In this document: positions 1 to 12,231 of the stretch, one piece after another
Layout: each line of letters opens with the position of its first letter
Position numbering within the stretch: the stretch's first letter is position 1
The notes under the pieces: model-generated
The model's input: the letters and a program-made list of their open reading frames with translations, nothing else
Told to the model about the DNA's origin: nothing
The model's database searches: none
Translations under genes and position numbers: made by a program
From: Phascolarctos cinereus
Taxonomy: Eukaryota; Chordata; Mammalia; Diprotodontia; Phascolarctidae
Length of the DNA: 64,000 nucleotides
NCBI RefSeq assembly: GCF_002099425.1
Contig: NW_018344159.1
Span: 4,834,501 to 4,898,500 of the forward strand
Direction of reading: 5' to 3'

Positions 1-689
1 ATTTGAATTCACTTCTTAAGCTCCAAAACAGCTCTCTATCCACTATACTATGTAGATGGAATTAAACTAATAATGTAATTTTAAAATTAAATTAAATACT
101 TAAAAAAACCTATGTAATTCAGAAATTCTTTCCCACCTACTCTGAATTAGGGAAGAGGTTTTCTTGTTTGTTTTATTTTTTAGTGTGCCACACATTTAAG
201 GCTGATTACCTCAGTTAGTTGGAAAATTACGGTCAAAAGGCCAGTGCCATGTGTTACGGGTTCAGGTTTACTCTATACATGAACCAGTTTTGTACTGGAG
301 CCATTGACTGAATCCTTAGCTTCATGTATTTGGAGATCATAAACATCTGCCATTGCTGGGGGTGGGTGTGGATTGAAGAGGGAGAAGCTTGCAGTGTCAT
401 AGAAAATAGAGAACATGGGTGGATCAGTATAAATTCATCACTGTTACTAGAAAAAAAAAGTATGAATGCATATCTTATTAAAAGCTGGAGGGTGGGGTAA
501 GTAGCACCAACTATGAGCAGAAAGTACAGTGTATTTTCATTCCCATTATACGAATGACCACTGCAGCAAAAAATCTGAATAACAAAAATATTTCAAAACT
601 CCCAAAGGATGATCCACTTACTTTAAACAGTGCTAGATACATAAAAATTCTACTACAACAACAGAATCTGTATTATCCTTTGGTGCTTA

Positions 690-880
690 AATCATGGAAA
701 TTTTAGGTCAGAAGGAACTTTAGAGATCATTGAATCCAGCTCCTTCAGTTATAGATTAGAAAATTAAGGCTCAAAGAGGTTAGATAATTTATTTATGGTC
801 ACAAATTAGCTTGTGGAAAACCCAGGGCTAGAACTCAGATCTCTTGTCTAGTGTTCCTTTCTATGTCACACTCTATCACT
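690..880 (-). mobile_element. MIR-like CORE-SINE, minus
   Basis: Old copy: AGATCATTGAATCCAGC, then TAGATTAGAAAATTAAGGCT, then AACCCAGGGCTAGAACTCAG, in the order of a reversed MIR. Confidence 0.55.
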
Positions 881-1168
881 GAACTCATCAAAGGGGGATT
901 TTTGATGTGTATTTTTAATGATATTAGCTATATGTTTCACAATAATATTATTACTTGATAGTAATTAACAGACCAAGATCTTACTATATACCCTCATTTA
1001 TATAGGCTAGGGAACTGGTTTCCTGAAACAACTTTAATCTTTCTTATTGACAAAGTATATCAATATGGTAATTAACATTAAGGCATGTTAACTATGATTT
1101 CTGGTATTTTCATAATAATAATAATAAAAATAAAATAATAGCCGTATATCCTTAAATGATATTCAATT

Positions 1169-1423
1169 ATTTTTTGTTGTTCAATCGTTCCAATCATGTC
1201 TGATTCTTTGTGACCCCATTTAGAGTTTTCTTGGCAAAGATATTAGAGTGGTTTGCCATTTCCTTCTCCAGCTCATTTTACAGATGAGGAAACTGAGGCA
1301 ATCAGGGTTAAGTGACTTGCTCAGTCACACAGCTAGTGTCTGAGGCCAGAATTGAACTCAGGAAGATAAGTCTTCCCGGCTTCCAGACCTGGCACTCTAT
1401 CTACTGTGCCACCTGGCCATCCC
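1169..1423 (-). mobile_element. Marsupial tRNA-derived SINE, long form
   Basis: Reverse copy: starts with the tail (TTGTTGTTCAATCG, CTTTGTGACCCC, GTTTGCCATTTCCTTCTCCA) and ends at the tRNA-like head. Flanked by ATATTCAATT direct repeats (1159-1168, 1424-1433). Confidence 0.85.
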
Positions 1424-3137
1424 ATATTCAATTTAGCTTTATAAAAACAGGGATAAGACATGGATATTCCTGTTGTCAGAAAGATAAATGGATAGTAGAA
1501 GAAACTAAGTGACTTTACTTAAGTTAAATAAGTAGTAAGTTTTAAGGAAAGCCAGGGCTAAGGTGGGCTCGAGGGCAGGGGTGGTGGGTAGAGATAACTC
1601 TAGGTCCAATTCACTGAATTCCTTTGGAAATTCATCCAGCCTGCCAGCCCGCCATCCTCCATGGGAAGGCAGGCACACCAGCTTTTAGGAACACAATACA
1701 AAAGACAATAGCCTCTTTTACTTAGGCATTCTGCCTGCTAATAATTTAAGAAATGATGCGTATTCCTAGAAAGGGGAAAGGAGAACATGAGGCAATTAGT
1801 TTTCTTCTTAATGATGTCGTTCTACCCACTGGTCCTTAGTTGGTGAATGGAGCTGCAGAAGATTTAGTCTATTCCACTTGTGAATATCTTAACCAGCCCA
1901 GAAGTGCAGTAAATGAGCTGGTTGGCAGCAAGAAGGCTTCTATATAACTGGAATGACAAAAAGCTAAGCCCTATGTATAGACATGGAATATAATATATTT
2001 GGGACCTTAAGCCATTATTTTTCACAGGCTATTTTACATGGCAAAAAAAATCACTGGAGGAAGGAAGGGAGTTGGCATGGAGAATCACTGCTGCTTGACA
2101 GTTTTGCCCCAAATTAAGTAAATCAAAGAAACACTAAGCATTTGAGTACTCAAATAATGCACAGTAGACTCTGAAGTTAGGTTTACAAAGGAACTTTATA
2201 ACATGTCCATTATAAGAAGAATCCTATGATACCATGGTTCCCAACAGGTACATGAAGCTGGTCAAGGGAACACAGGGAATATTTGGAACATACCTCTATT
2301 ATCTAACAAAATATTCCAAAAATAGCAGTGTTAGTGGAAAAACTTTTTGTATTGGAGAGGGGGCAGAGTAGGAATGGGAGGAAGCATTAGAGTAGATATA
2401 AAAAAAATTTGAAATAAGCAGTTAAAGAAATAATTTCTATAAATCAAAATTAAATGAAAGAGATTTGAATATAAAATCTTTTCTAAAGTTGAATCAGAAA
2501 AAATCAGCAACAACCTAGGGACAGATCTCCATAATAACCTGAAACACCAAATTGATCTCCATCCAGTGAAGTTATAAAATTGTTGATGTACCCTTGGAGA
2601 AGCATATCCTATTCTTACTAAGTATGCTTACAAGGCTTTAATTAATCTCTATGAATTAGAATTCTCAGCCCTGTTCTCAACTAAATCTAAAGGAAGAAAT
2701 AAATAAGGCTGATCATGATATGCGGGTATTGTCTTCAAAAACTATACTGAGAATAAAGCTGTTGGTTGATAAGAAACAATCAGAGTCTCAGTTTATATGA
2801 CTGTGTTCTGGTAAATATTTAACAACTTTATGATATTAAAAACATGTGCCAAATAAAGTTTTCTTTATAAAAAATCAATCTCTTTAGTTTATTTCTTATT
2901 TGCATACTCATGGTAAATGGTAGGCTTTTTTTCCTTTCATGTTGACTGGGGGTATAGGAAGGTTTCCTGTAAGCCAAGAGGTATGGGAACTGAAAAAGGT
3001 TGAGAATCTCTGCAATGGTATTAGGTAGGTTTTTAACCCTTTCTATTACTTTTCTACTGACATTTCTGAATATAAATTGTTTATCATTTTTGCTGTTCAA
3101 AGGCCAACTAGCTACCATTTGACAAATGGTTCGGTTG

Positions 3138-3262
3138 TAAGGTTGTCCTTCATTCTCAAAGAGGACCAAAATGACATCACACGTTAGAGTCAAGTCACAG
3201 TTTGTCTGACTGTGGCTGATCAGACCAATACAAGCTCAGAATGTTTTACCACAGGTTGGGAA
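3138..3262 (+). repeat. Unclassified interspersed repeat fragment
   Basis: Head TTGTCCTTCATTCTCAAAGA followed by GGACCAAAATGACATCAC. The same head occurs at 14512, so it is a repeat family, which I cannot name. Confidence 0.45.
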
Positions 3263-3394
3263 ATACAGTAAAACTGTATTAACCAGACCCTATTAATTTA
3301 GAATTTGTGTTAATTTCCTCAGGAATTGATCTGGAATTTATCTTTGAAGAAATGTTTGTTAAATTAATAATATGTTAATAATGTACAATTCTAA

Positions 3395-3414
3395 AATATA
3401 TATATATATATATA
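3395..3414. repeat. (TA)n
   Basis: Short TA dinucleotide run. Confidence 0.8.
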
Positions 3415-3770
3415 AAATAATGAAAAATTAATAACGTAAAAAGTTCATAAGGGAAAGTTTATTTTAGGTATGAAACTTTTCACATTCCCTCAGTTTCTTT
3501 AGACGCACCCACTTCTCTATAAATGAGCAATGTTTTAATTATGGTTCCTATATTCATTAAAGTAGAATTCCCAAAGGCTGCTACTGGTCAGTCCTTTGTT
3601 AGCTTAATTCTAGACATCTCATATAATTTGAAAGTAATAAAACTACATTTCTATAAAAGTTATTCTATAACAGATTACTCACTATGCCCCTCCAGATAGA
3701 GAAGTAATAGACTCAGTGCAGACTGAGATGTTCCTTTGGACAGAGCTAATGTGGGAATTTGTTTTGCGCG

Positions 3771-3799
3771 CGTGTGTGTGTGTGTGTGTGTGTGTGTGT
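3771..3799. repeat. (TG)n microsatellite
   Basis: About 14 TG units preceded by a GCGCGC run. Confidence 0.95.
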
Positions 3800-4029
3800 A
3801 CATATTATATATGTGTATATATTTGTGACAAGAGCTTGTTTTTCTTGCTTTCTTAATGGGGGCAAGGTGGTAAGTGGGAGAGAGAGGAGGACCTTCATTT
3901 GAAAAATACATATATATAATTTAGTTTTTAGAAAACATAAAAGTTATATAGTTATTTTGCTAATTTTGGCTGGCTGGCCTTTCCTCAAAGAGATCACATG
4001 TAAGAAGTACTGACTAAGGCATTTAATTA

Positions 4030-4091
4030 CATAGTATCTATTTGTCTTTACTCTCTGTATATTTATTTTGTGTGTCCATATATGCATATAC

Positions 4092-4149
<58 letters not shown>

Positions 4150-4285
4150 CTTACTATCTCCCCATTTAGAATGTAGGCTCCTTGTGAGTAGGCATTGTTT
4201 CATTCATTGTATTTATATTCCCAGTGTTTAGCACAGTGCCTGACACATACTAGGTGTTTAATAAATAATTATTGATTGACTGATT
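4030..4285 (+). mobile_element. L2 LINE 3' end
   Basis: Shows the L2 tail signature: 'AGAATGTAGGCTCCTTG', 'CAGTGCCTGACACATACTAG', then TTTAATAAATAATTATTGATTGAC. A long (AT)n run interrupts it at 4098-4146. Confidence 0.8.
4098..4146. repeat. (AT)n microsatellite
   Basis: About 24 AT units inside the L2 tail, able to form cruciform or hairpin. Confidence 0.95.
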
Positions 4286-4726
4286 TGCTTAAGGAGCTTC
4301 CATCAGTTGAAGTGAAAAGGCAAGATTAGTTACATCTGGAAGCCAAAAGAAAATTGTCATTGGTTGTCTGGAACACTAGTGAGCTATAGAAACACCTGCA
4401 GCTAAAAGAACCCATTACTGAAACATCAGGCTTCCTTCATCATAAGCTTCAGGAACTAGACCAGCAAATGTCACAAATTTAGATTTGAGAAAAGTGTTAC
4501 ATCTGCCCAGTAATATTTTCTATGAGTACACTAGTCTATACTGTCTGTGTCCTCAGCTGGATTTGCCTGTTTCTTCTACATGCTATCATTCCGACGGGCA
4601 AAACTGAGAAGAATTTGCAGGTTATCTGCCAGTCAAAAGAACAAGGAGATTAAAAAAAAAGGAGATTAAAAAACAAACAAAATAGATGTGCAAATGCTTA
4701 TTAGCATTATTTTGATCACTACTTAC

Positions 4727-5148
4727 TGTCTTCAGGCAAGTTATTTTCCCGTTCTTCTCTCTCCATCTGCTGGCACCAACCTTCCATCCGGTCTCTCTCA
4801 GCCTGAAGAAGCTTCAGAAACCAGTGACCATCTCGGTGACACACTGACCTCTGAACAGCCTCCAGGGGATCTTCAGTGATAGAGTCAATCCATGGATCCG
4901 GTGGAGGCAAAATGGAAGGATCAAAATCTGTGTCAAAGTCATCGTCTGCAGCACAGGCATGGTAGTGGTTTCCTGAACCCTGAATGCTCACTGTGGAGGT
5001 GCTGGCATCCCGGGAAAACTGCCTGGACATTGGTCCCGGGCAGGTATTGTCCTCTATAGATTCCAGAGAGTTTTCCAAGTTCTCATGGAAGTCCAGGTCA
5101 GCCTGTACTGCTGCTGTCACGCTGTTAGACCGAGTGAACCTTCGGAAG
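4727..5148 (-). CDS. DLGAP1: DLGAP1 coding exon, start of the GH1 domain
   Basis: This 422-nt exon consists of one base that completes a Cys codon, 140 codons, and a final A that begins the next codon. The acceptor is TTTTCCTAAG then CTTCCG, and the donor is GAAGACA then GTAAGT. The translation begins FRRFTRSNSVTAAVQADLDF. It has a Ser-rich basic patch (RQFSRDASTSTVSIQGSG, about residues 42-59), an acidic stretch (DDDFDTDFDPS, 68-78) and PPPDPW (81-86). From about residue 105 (RDGHWFLKLLQAERDRMEGW and onward) it enters a Lys/Arg/Glu-rich helix that opens the GKAP-homology (GH1) domain. The last codons are LPED, and the next exon should supply ILGKI as in mammalian DLGAP1. It is open throughout, with no sign of decay. 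Confidence 0.97.
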
Positions 5149-5499
5149 CTTAGGAAAATAGAGAAAGAATGTTTAGTCAAGGGGTAGTTCCAGAAGCTAA
5201 ATTTTATTCTAGCTCTCAATAGGAGAACTTATCCCAACTGTGTGACCGAGAATACAAGTGTTCTTGTTTTCAATTGGTATGGTAAGTAGCCCCTTCTTCC
5301 ACAAGCACATCTTGGTGAGGCATTCTGGTACTACGGAACAGGCACTGGTTTTGGAGGCCGAGAACTTGGGCTTGACTCTTGGCCATGCCACTTATACTGA
5401 CTTTATGACCTTAACCTTAAGGTGACCTTGAACAAGTTATTTTACATCTCTGGACCTCACTTTACTCCTCTGTAAGATAAAGACATTGAACATCAACAT

Positions 5500-6487
5500 G
5501 GCAAAGATGATGAAAAAAGGGGGAAATGACAGGTATTGGAGGGTCTGTGGGAAAATAGGCACATCAATGCAGTGTTGACAGATCTGTGAATCAGTACAGC
5601 CATTCAGAAAAGTGATTTGAAATGATGCCCAAAAAAATCATTAAACTGTGCATACCACTTGACCTAGCAATACCACTACTACATGAATTGTAAACTTGGC
5701 TCCATCACTCAGTAGGGAATTTTTGGGCTAATCCCTTAATCTCTCTCAGCCTCAGTTTCTTAAAGAAGTCAAAGAAAGAAGGGGCAACTAGGTGGCGCAG
5801 GGGATAGAGCACCGGCCCTGGATTCAGGAGGACCTGAGTTCAAATCTGGCCTCACACACATAATATTTACTAGCTCTGTGACCCTGGGCAAGTCACTTAA
5901 CCCCATTGCCAAAACAAAAAACAAAAACAAGAAGTCAAAGAAAGAAGAAAAGGACTCATGTTCAAAAATATTTATAGTAGTTTTGTAATGAGAAAGAACT
6001 GGAAACTAAAAAGGCAGGGGCTGTTTATTAATTGAGAAGTGGCCAAACAAATCATAGCACATGAATATCATGGAAAATTATCGTGCAATAAGACTGATGA
6101 AAAGAATGGATTAAGAGAAACCTAGGAAGGTATGTATAAATGGATTCTATGTGAAGGGAGCAGAACCAGAATAATTTCTATAGAAATGTCATAAAGACAA
6201 AAAATGTTGAAAGTCTTAAGAATGCTAATCAATGCAAAGACCAAACATGATTTCAGAGGATCAGTGGTGAAATATGTTACCTAGAAGCACTGGTTTCATG
6301 ATACACAATAAGACATATGTTTTTGGACATGGACAGCAAAGAAATTTGTTTTGACTATGAATATTTGTTAAGAGATTATCTTTTTACCAAAAAAAGAGAA
6401 AGATTATCTTTTTACCAATGGGTAGGGGGTATGAGAGGAAAAGAAAACAAATACTTATTAACTGAAAAATAAAATTAAATGAAATTT
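5500..6487 (+). mobile_element. Marsupial-type L1, ORF2 C terminus and 3' UTR
   Basis: 5505-5690 resembles L1 ORF2 DNA (GTGGGAAAATAGGCACATCA, CTGTGCATACCACTTGACC). After the SINE it continues with the CATGGAAAATTATCGTGCAA block, corresponding to the MEYYCAI segment near the ORF2 end, then the UTR. A short MIR-like patch (5695-5760) intervenes. 5'-truncated and full of stops. Confidence 0.65.
5781..5928 (+). mobile_element. Marsupial tRNA-derived SINE, short form
   Basis: Head GGGGCAACTAGGTGGCGCAG (A box), B box GAGTTCAAATC, and a CTGTGTGACCCTGGGCAAG body with an A-rich tail. Perfect 18-bp target-site duplication AAGAAGTCAAAGAAAGAA at 5763-5780 and 5929-5946, so a fairly young L1-type insertion. 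Confidence 0.95.
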
Positions 6488-6589
6488 AAAAAATAAAAGA
6501 GTTGGACTAGATGACCTTTAAGTTTCTTTCCAACAATAGATCTATGACATGATACTATGCTATTTGGAATTGCTTGGGCCAATTTACTT

Positions 6590-6815
6590 TTAATGACATT
6601 CTGTACTTGTAGAATGATTTACACATGCAAATTACTTTCACATCCATTGTTTCAGCTGATCTTTACAGTAACTGACTGTGTAGACAAGCCATACATTATT
6701 TCCTTGTACTTTACAAGTAGAGAAACTGAGCCTGAGAGAGACTAAGGCATTAGCCCACAAATACTCTACTGAATGATGGAGCCAAGTTCACAATTTGTGT
6801 CTTCTAGGGCCTACT
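6590..6815 (-). mobile_element. MIR-like SINE, minus
   Basis: Order of motifs (TTTACAAGTAGAGAAACTGAG, then GATGGAGCCAAGTTCACAA) fits a reversed, diverged MIR. Confidence 0.5.
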
Positions 6816-7094
6816 CAAGTCCCTTCCTACCATATACTACAATCCTTCTATTTTTAGGGGCAAATGTCTTAACTTCCTTAACACTCTCATGACCCACCTA
6901 TTGGGACACTGACCTGGGATCTAGAGAAGAAGGAATGACATGTTGCTGATTCTGATACAGGGATGTTTTGGAAATGGCTATAAGGACTCTGGGTAATTGC
7001 TCCAATCCAGCAAACAATCCTGCTCCACTCCAGATTGTTTTGAACCAGAGAATACAGGATTATAAGGATCAAAGGAAGCTTTGTACGGTGCCTT

Positions 7095-7315
7095 AATAAT
7101 AACAACTCACATTTATCAAGTGTTTTCCTCACCGTGTTGTTTAGATAATTCAATTATTCTTATTCCTATTTCATAGGTCTGGAAACTGAGGAGTCCAAGA
7201 GAGGTTAAATTGTTTGCCTAAGGCTACAAAGCTAGTTTTGAAGCGCTTGAGACTCAAACCCCAGATCATCTGACTCCAAATCAAGTGGTTTTTCTATCGT
7301 ACTGTGCTGTCTGAA
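7095..7315 (-). mobile_element. MIR-like SINE, minus
   Basis: AATAACAACTCACATTTATC through GGAAACTGAGGAGTCCAAGA and ACTCAAACCCCAGATCATCT: reversed MIR-type order. Confidence 0.55.
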
Positions 7316-8095
7316 GCTAATATAATTTTCTAGGGGCTAAAAAAAATGGGTCAGGCCATACTGAGCTCTGTATAACAGACCATTTTGTCAGACTTTCCAC
7401 TACATGGGCTCGGTCATACCCAGGAGGTCTACTCCTGTCCCTATAACTGGCTTTATTTAGGAGTACCATGAATTTTAAGGCTTTACTATTCTCTACCTTT
7501 CCTTCTTCCTTTCAACTAAAATGACAGGCAACTTATTGTAGACATAATTAGAATACTTTACATCAACTGAATTGTGTCTTTTGGGCAAAGATCAAAAGCT
7601 AGACTAGCTCTATTTCCAAGTAGGATTCTGTATAAGGACTACACAGTCTCTACTTCATCCAAGGCACACACTGCCTCACGAAGTATCCTATTTCTGGAAG
7701 GTCTGGTGATTGAACTAACTTGAGAATCCCCAAATTTGGGATTACCCATCAGGCAACTCCCAGAGTTTCAAGTCCTCTCTTGGGCTGAGTGGGTACACTC
7801 ATGTCAGCTTCCATCTTGTGCTTCTGCAAGAAATTTTTCAGTGCTCAAGTTGTAACCATTTGCTAAACTGAAAAAGCCCACTCTCAGTATCTCTGTTCTC
7901 AGGCTGTGTACTTTTGTTCTAAGTCACCATAAACCGACTGGGATGAGGAAAAAATAAATACCTTCCCCTACTTGCTACACTCCAGAAGTCACAAGAGAGA
8001 AAAATACAGAGGAAGTCCTCTTGAGTGAGACCAATCATCTTGCTTTTATAGACCATAGGGAGGGGTTACTGATTCTCAGTCAGCTTAACTTAAAA

Positions 8096-8342
8096 TGTTG
8101 TTATTCAGTTGTTCTTCAGTTGTTTCCAACTCTTTATGACTCCATTTAGAGTTTTCTTGGCAAAAATACTAGAATAGTTTGCCATTTCCTTCTCCAGCTC
8201 GTTTTACAGACGAAAAAGCTGAGGCAAACAGGGTTAAGTGACTTGCCCAGAGTCACACAGCTAGTACCTGAGGTTGGAATTTGAATTCAGGCCTCCCTGA
8301 CTCCAGGCCCAGCTCCCTATTCACTGTGCAACCTAGCTGCCC
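8096..8342 (-). mobile_element. Marsupial tRNA-derived SINE, long form
   Basis: Reverse copy from GTTGTTATTCAG to CAACCTAGCTGCCC. Possible short flanking repeats (CTTAAAATG and CTTAATATG). Confidence 0.9.
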
Positions 8343-8409
8343 TTAATATGTCAGCCCTAATTTCTGTAGCCAAATCCATATGACCCTAGTATCACATTCC
8401 ATAAAGAGA

Positions 8410-8470
8410 TGCCAATCAATATTTATTAAGTACCTACTACATGCCAGGCACTGTGCTAAGCACTGGATGC
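8410..8470 (-). mobile_element. L2 3' end fragment, minus
   Basis: CAATCAATATTTATTAAG then TGCCAGGCACTGTGCTAAGC is the reversed L2 tail. Confidence 0.65.
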
Positions 8471-8591
8471 CATCCAATTGCTTTCAAACAAAAGGTCACT
8501 CTCTGTGAATTTAACAAGTTCATCAGGGAAATCAAGTTGATCAGGGACTCCTCTGATCAATACCCCTTACATAATTATTTGCCCCAAAGAG

Positions 8592-8745
8592 AAATGTGGC
8601 ATAATAAAAAGGGTACTGGACTTGAGGTTAAAATACTTGGGTTCCAATTCCAGCTCTGCCCAATTAAACAATTTGGGTTAAATTACTTCCCCTTCCTTTG
8701 GGCCCCCATCTTTCATCTGTGAAATGATAAGGTATCTTACCCATT
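8592..8745 (+). mobile_element. MIR-like SINE
   Basis: GGGTTCCAATTCCAGCTCTG (B-box region) then TCATCTGTGAAATGATAAGG. Confidence 0.55.
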
Positions 8746-8821
8746 ACTTATTTTGTCTGGGCTTTCTGCCCTAAAGGAGCTGACTAAGCAGCTTGGCATT
8801 GATGATTTAAAGTACATAGGC

Positions 8822-8945
8822 AGGGGTAGCTACAAGGTGCAGGAGTCAGGAAGACCTGAGTTCAATTCTGGTCTCAGACACTTACCAGCTAGCTGTGTGA
8901 GCCCGGGCAAATCACTTAACCCTGATTGCCTAAAAAAAAAAAAAG
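8822..8945 (+). mobile_element. Marsupial tRNA-derived SINE, short form
   Basis: GTCAGGAAGACCTGAGTTCA, then AGCTGTGTGAGCCCGGGCAA, then poly-A. The head is shortened (part of the A-box region is missing). Confidence 0.8.
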
Positions 8946-9351
8946 GTACATGTGTATCCCTCAAACACAAAGACCTAGAATGAGGATAAACTAAGTGCGT
9001 TGAGGCTTGCTTTTTGGTAAATCCTATATGAACTGATACTGAGAAAGAAATGTAACTCTTTGGACCTCACAGTGTTTATTTCCATACAAGCTGTTAAAAA
9101 ATTGGGTGTGGTGTGTCCTTTTGGGAGGAGACCTGGAGAGCTGCACCTGTCAATGTATATTCTTGCTGAGTGCATTTTATATAGCAGTGTTTGGGTTTTT
9201 TTAATTAGATGCCTTATTGATTGAATCTGTCCAGATCCTAAACTTGCATTTGGGGGCCAGTGTGCACTGGACCTCAGCCAGAAGGGTTTAACTAGATTAT
9301 ATCCAAGGCCCCTTTCAATTCTAAGACTCTCTGATTATTTGATTCTAGTTA

Positions 9352-9761
9352 CCACATTTTACCACATAATTGTTGTCGCAGATTTTATGTGAATCTTTGC
9401 AAAAAGTGGGGTGCAACCATTATGTGAAGCTTTAAAAATTGCATCAGTATTACTTAAAGATCACTTATTACTAAATTGTCTTTGGTGCAAGATTAGGATG
9501 CATAGCATATTCATGAATATACTTTAAAAAGGAATACTGACAATGTGCGTACAATGGGAATTCTAGGCTCACAGCCTCACAATGCACAAGAGATAAATGC
9601 ATATCCATATGGCACTGGTGAATACATTGCTGCTCTGTTTACCTTTTAAGCAACATGACCATTACAAGGTTATAAACCTTTTTTTTTTTGCACTAAATTT
9701 TGCACTAAAAAACCAGGGCTCGATGATTATGCAGTGGTTACAATTATGCAATGAAATACGG
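9352..9761. mobile_element. Mariner-like MITE, about 410 bp
   Basis: Ends are inverted repeats: CCACATTTTACCACATAATT at the left and the reverse of CCGTATTTCATTGCATAATT at the right, about 70% identical. TA dinucleotides at both borders (9350-9351, 9762-9763) fit a Tc1/mariner target site. No transposase frame. Confidence 0.45.
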
Positions 9762-9944
9762 TATAATAATTATGTCATCATGACTATGATGCAAGTAGAA
9801 GGGCTTAATGAAGGAAATATCTTTAAGAATAGAAGCATAGCTAAAAGCACAATTAATCAACTTGCTAACTGTTCTTCCTTATTATAGCCATTAGCCTGCA
9901 TCATGTTACACCCCATCTCAGGGCAAGCTGAATGATACACTGAT

Positions 9945-10120
9945 TGGGTAGTATAAAAAACACTAGATTGGGTCAATAAGTCTGTGCTCTAGGACTGGAC
10001 CTGTCAGTAATTACTTCTGTGACCAAGGAGAATATCTTTTCCTTTTCTACAAAATGAAAAGTGTGGACCAGAAGATCTATAAGAGTCCTTTCTTTCAGCT
10101 CTAAAAGTTGATGATTCTAA
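9945..10120 (+). mobile_element. MIR-like SINE
   Basis: ACTAGATTGGGTCAATAAG through TACAAAATGAAAAGTGTGGA and TTTCAGCTCTAAAAGTTGAT follows MIR order, heavily diverged. Confidence 0.4.
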
Positions 10121-11637
10121 TTAGGATCAAATATCAAAGGAATCTTAGAGAACATTGAGTCCACAAGTAGTATCATTCCTATTACAGTGACTGACCAATC
10201 TAAATAGTGTTTAAATAACTTGGCTTATAACATTTAATAACTGAGTGGGCCAAAAGAGCTGTTTTGAATCCATGTAACCATCAGAGAGCATCACTAAAGA
10301 CCTCTGGGCCACACATATTGAATCTGTAGGTCAAGATTAACACCAAGAAAGAAAAGTCAGTCAATGCCTACAGATATGTGAAATGTGCCAAAAAAAATAA
10401 GGCAAAGCTCTAGAATGCAAAGTTTAAAATACTAAGGAGAAAGTCATCCAAAGGATGAAGGAAAAGTTGATGAAACAGGAGGTCAAGGTCACAGAGCTTG
10501 AGGAGAACAAACAAATTGCCTTGAGGCCTTCCCTGATATAATTACCTGGATTGTATGAGCTCAGCTGCTTGTAGTTAGAAGTGGGGAGTCTTGCCTGAGA
10601 AAATGTATAACAAAAGCTAAAGAAACGCTTGCCCAGGCCATTGACATGACAAATAAAGACTGATTTTTAGCTCTTTTGAGGAGATGAAGAAGAAGAGTAT
10701 TGATGGGAAGAAGTTTCACTTGAAGACTGAGAAACACTGATTCTTACAAGTGAGTCCTTTTCTTTTGAGGGAGAAGCAACATGTGGACAATAAATTATTA
10801 ACCTCTCTAATAAACTTGGAGATTTTATGACAGACAACTATGCCAGGTATTGTTTTGTTTTGTTTTGTTTGTTTTTGGTGTTTTAAAGAGGACAAGAGGA
10901 TGAGAATTTTATCAATTTTCTGTTAGACAAATCTGTATTTTCCCTGAAGAGTTGGGGTTCTTCAGCTACTTTACATGAAGTCCAATTATATTTGCATATT
11001 TTAAAATTTAGGGTTCTGCAATAAAGTCTATGTTGCAATGGGAAAAAATTACTAATCTTTTCCCTCTTGTCTTCCAATCTGAGGAATTTAAATTTAAACA
11101 AAACAAAAGCCAGGCACACCTGTTAGATCTGTCACTATCACCATGGAAATCAAGTTTCATTAAACTTGAAGCGGTTGTGACATTGGCAGTGTTTTGGTTT
11201 ATTCAGACAGCTGTTTGTGACAAAGTATGATAGGTGATTTGAGTATTCCTTTTCAAATGTGACTTTTTGTTTCTCTTAATTATTTTAACGTATTTAAATT
11301 ATTTTTACTGTTGAGATCATGTAGCTTTTAAAAAGTGGAGGTAAGCTAAAGGATGAATTGATTTGAGGATAATGAAATAAATCAGTGACTGTACTATTTA
11401 CCCATAGTTCTTTGTTCTAGATAGACTCTTTACACTTTTATGCCTAACACCTTTTTTTCCTTCTTAAATCTGCCTTTTATTGAAAAGATTCTGATATGTA
11501 AAAATTTCCATAGGAAAATGAACATTTTGCCCAAGAAAGAATACTTACAATTTTAGAATTTTTATTTTTTCTTTTGTAATTATGTTACAAATTAAACGGT
11601 AACAAAAAATAGGAGAGGAGGTAAGCATGATATAATT

Positions 11638-11857
11638 GAGAGCTGGCCTTAAAGTCATGAAGATGTGGGTTTAATTTCTGCCTCTGACACAAACTGACTG
11701 TGACTCTAGATAAGTCACTTAACTGGTCAGTGCACTAAACGACTGTCTATAGCTATCACTTGCAGAAGAATTCAAAATCTGCATTGACAGAGGGAACTTC
11801 CTCACCAGGAGCTCCCCTTCACCAATGAAATGACAAGTTGAGAACAAAAAAAAATTA
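11638..11857 (+). mobile_element. MIR-related SINE with CCAATGAAAT tail
   Basis: MIR-type body (GTGACTCTAGATAAGTCACT) followed by a distinctive tail (GAGGGAACTTCCTCACCAGG, ACCAATGAAATGACAAG) and poly-A. Sister copies lie at 15086, 15948 and 30345. Confidence 0.6.
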
Positions 11858-12231
11858 GAATGACAGCATAGTTTCAATGTGAGAGTTGGCTTTGTTTTTT
11901 ATGCTTATAGTTAGTTTTAGAGACATTATTAGTGTAGCATGTATTGGCTTAGGATATATACCAAGATCATTTCTGATAAATGTTTAGCTTTAATTTCAGG
12001 ATTCCCCTTTTAGTCGCTGGTAAATTATTGAAAACAAATTCCTAAGATTTATAAAAAGAAAAAAAATAAGTGAGTAGGGTGATGGTAGTGGGCCTGGAAC
12101 AAGGACTCAATTCTAGAAGACAGTGGGTGGACTTGTTCAGTCTGCTTGATACACTGCCTGATTTAATAAATACTACTTGAGTGAAACGATGTTTTCCCTC
12201 CCCCCTACTAATTGGCCAGGTGTCTTCCTTT

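Larger units (their letters stand above)
1..4726 (-). other. DLGAP1: 5' part of the downstream DLGAP1 intron
   Basis: Begins with donor GTAAGT right after the 422-nt exon. I found no sequence for the following exon (ILGKIRTAVG in mammals), so it lies beyond the window. 1-690, 1435-3135 and 4290-4720 hold no recognised element. Confidence 0.8.
5335..6545 (+). mobile_element. MIR-like SINE split by an L1 insertion
   Basis: MIR sequence at 5335-5495 (ends near the CTCTGTAAGATAAAGA motif) resumes at about 6490 with AGAGTTGGACTAGATGACC. The L1 sits between. A third layer (SINE at 5781) sits in the L1, giving a three-deep nest about 190 bp from the exon at 5148. Confidence 0.55.

Noticed and set aside
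2828-3193. 121-residue minus-strand open frame
   Set aside because: No recognisable domain, no supporting splice context, partly in an interspersed repeat (3138-3262).
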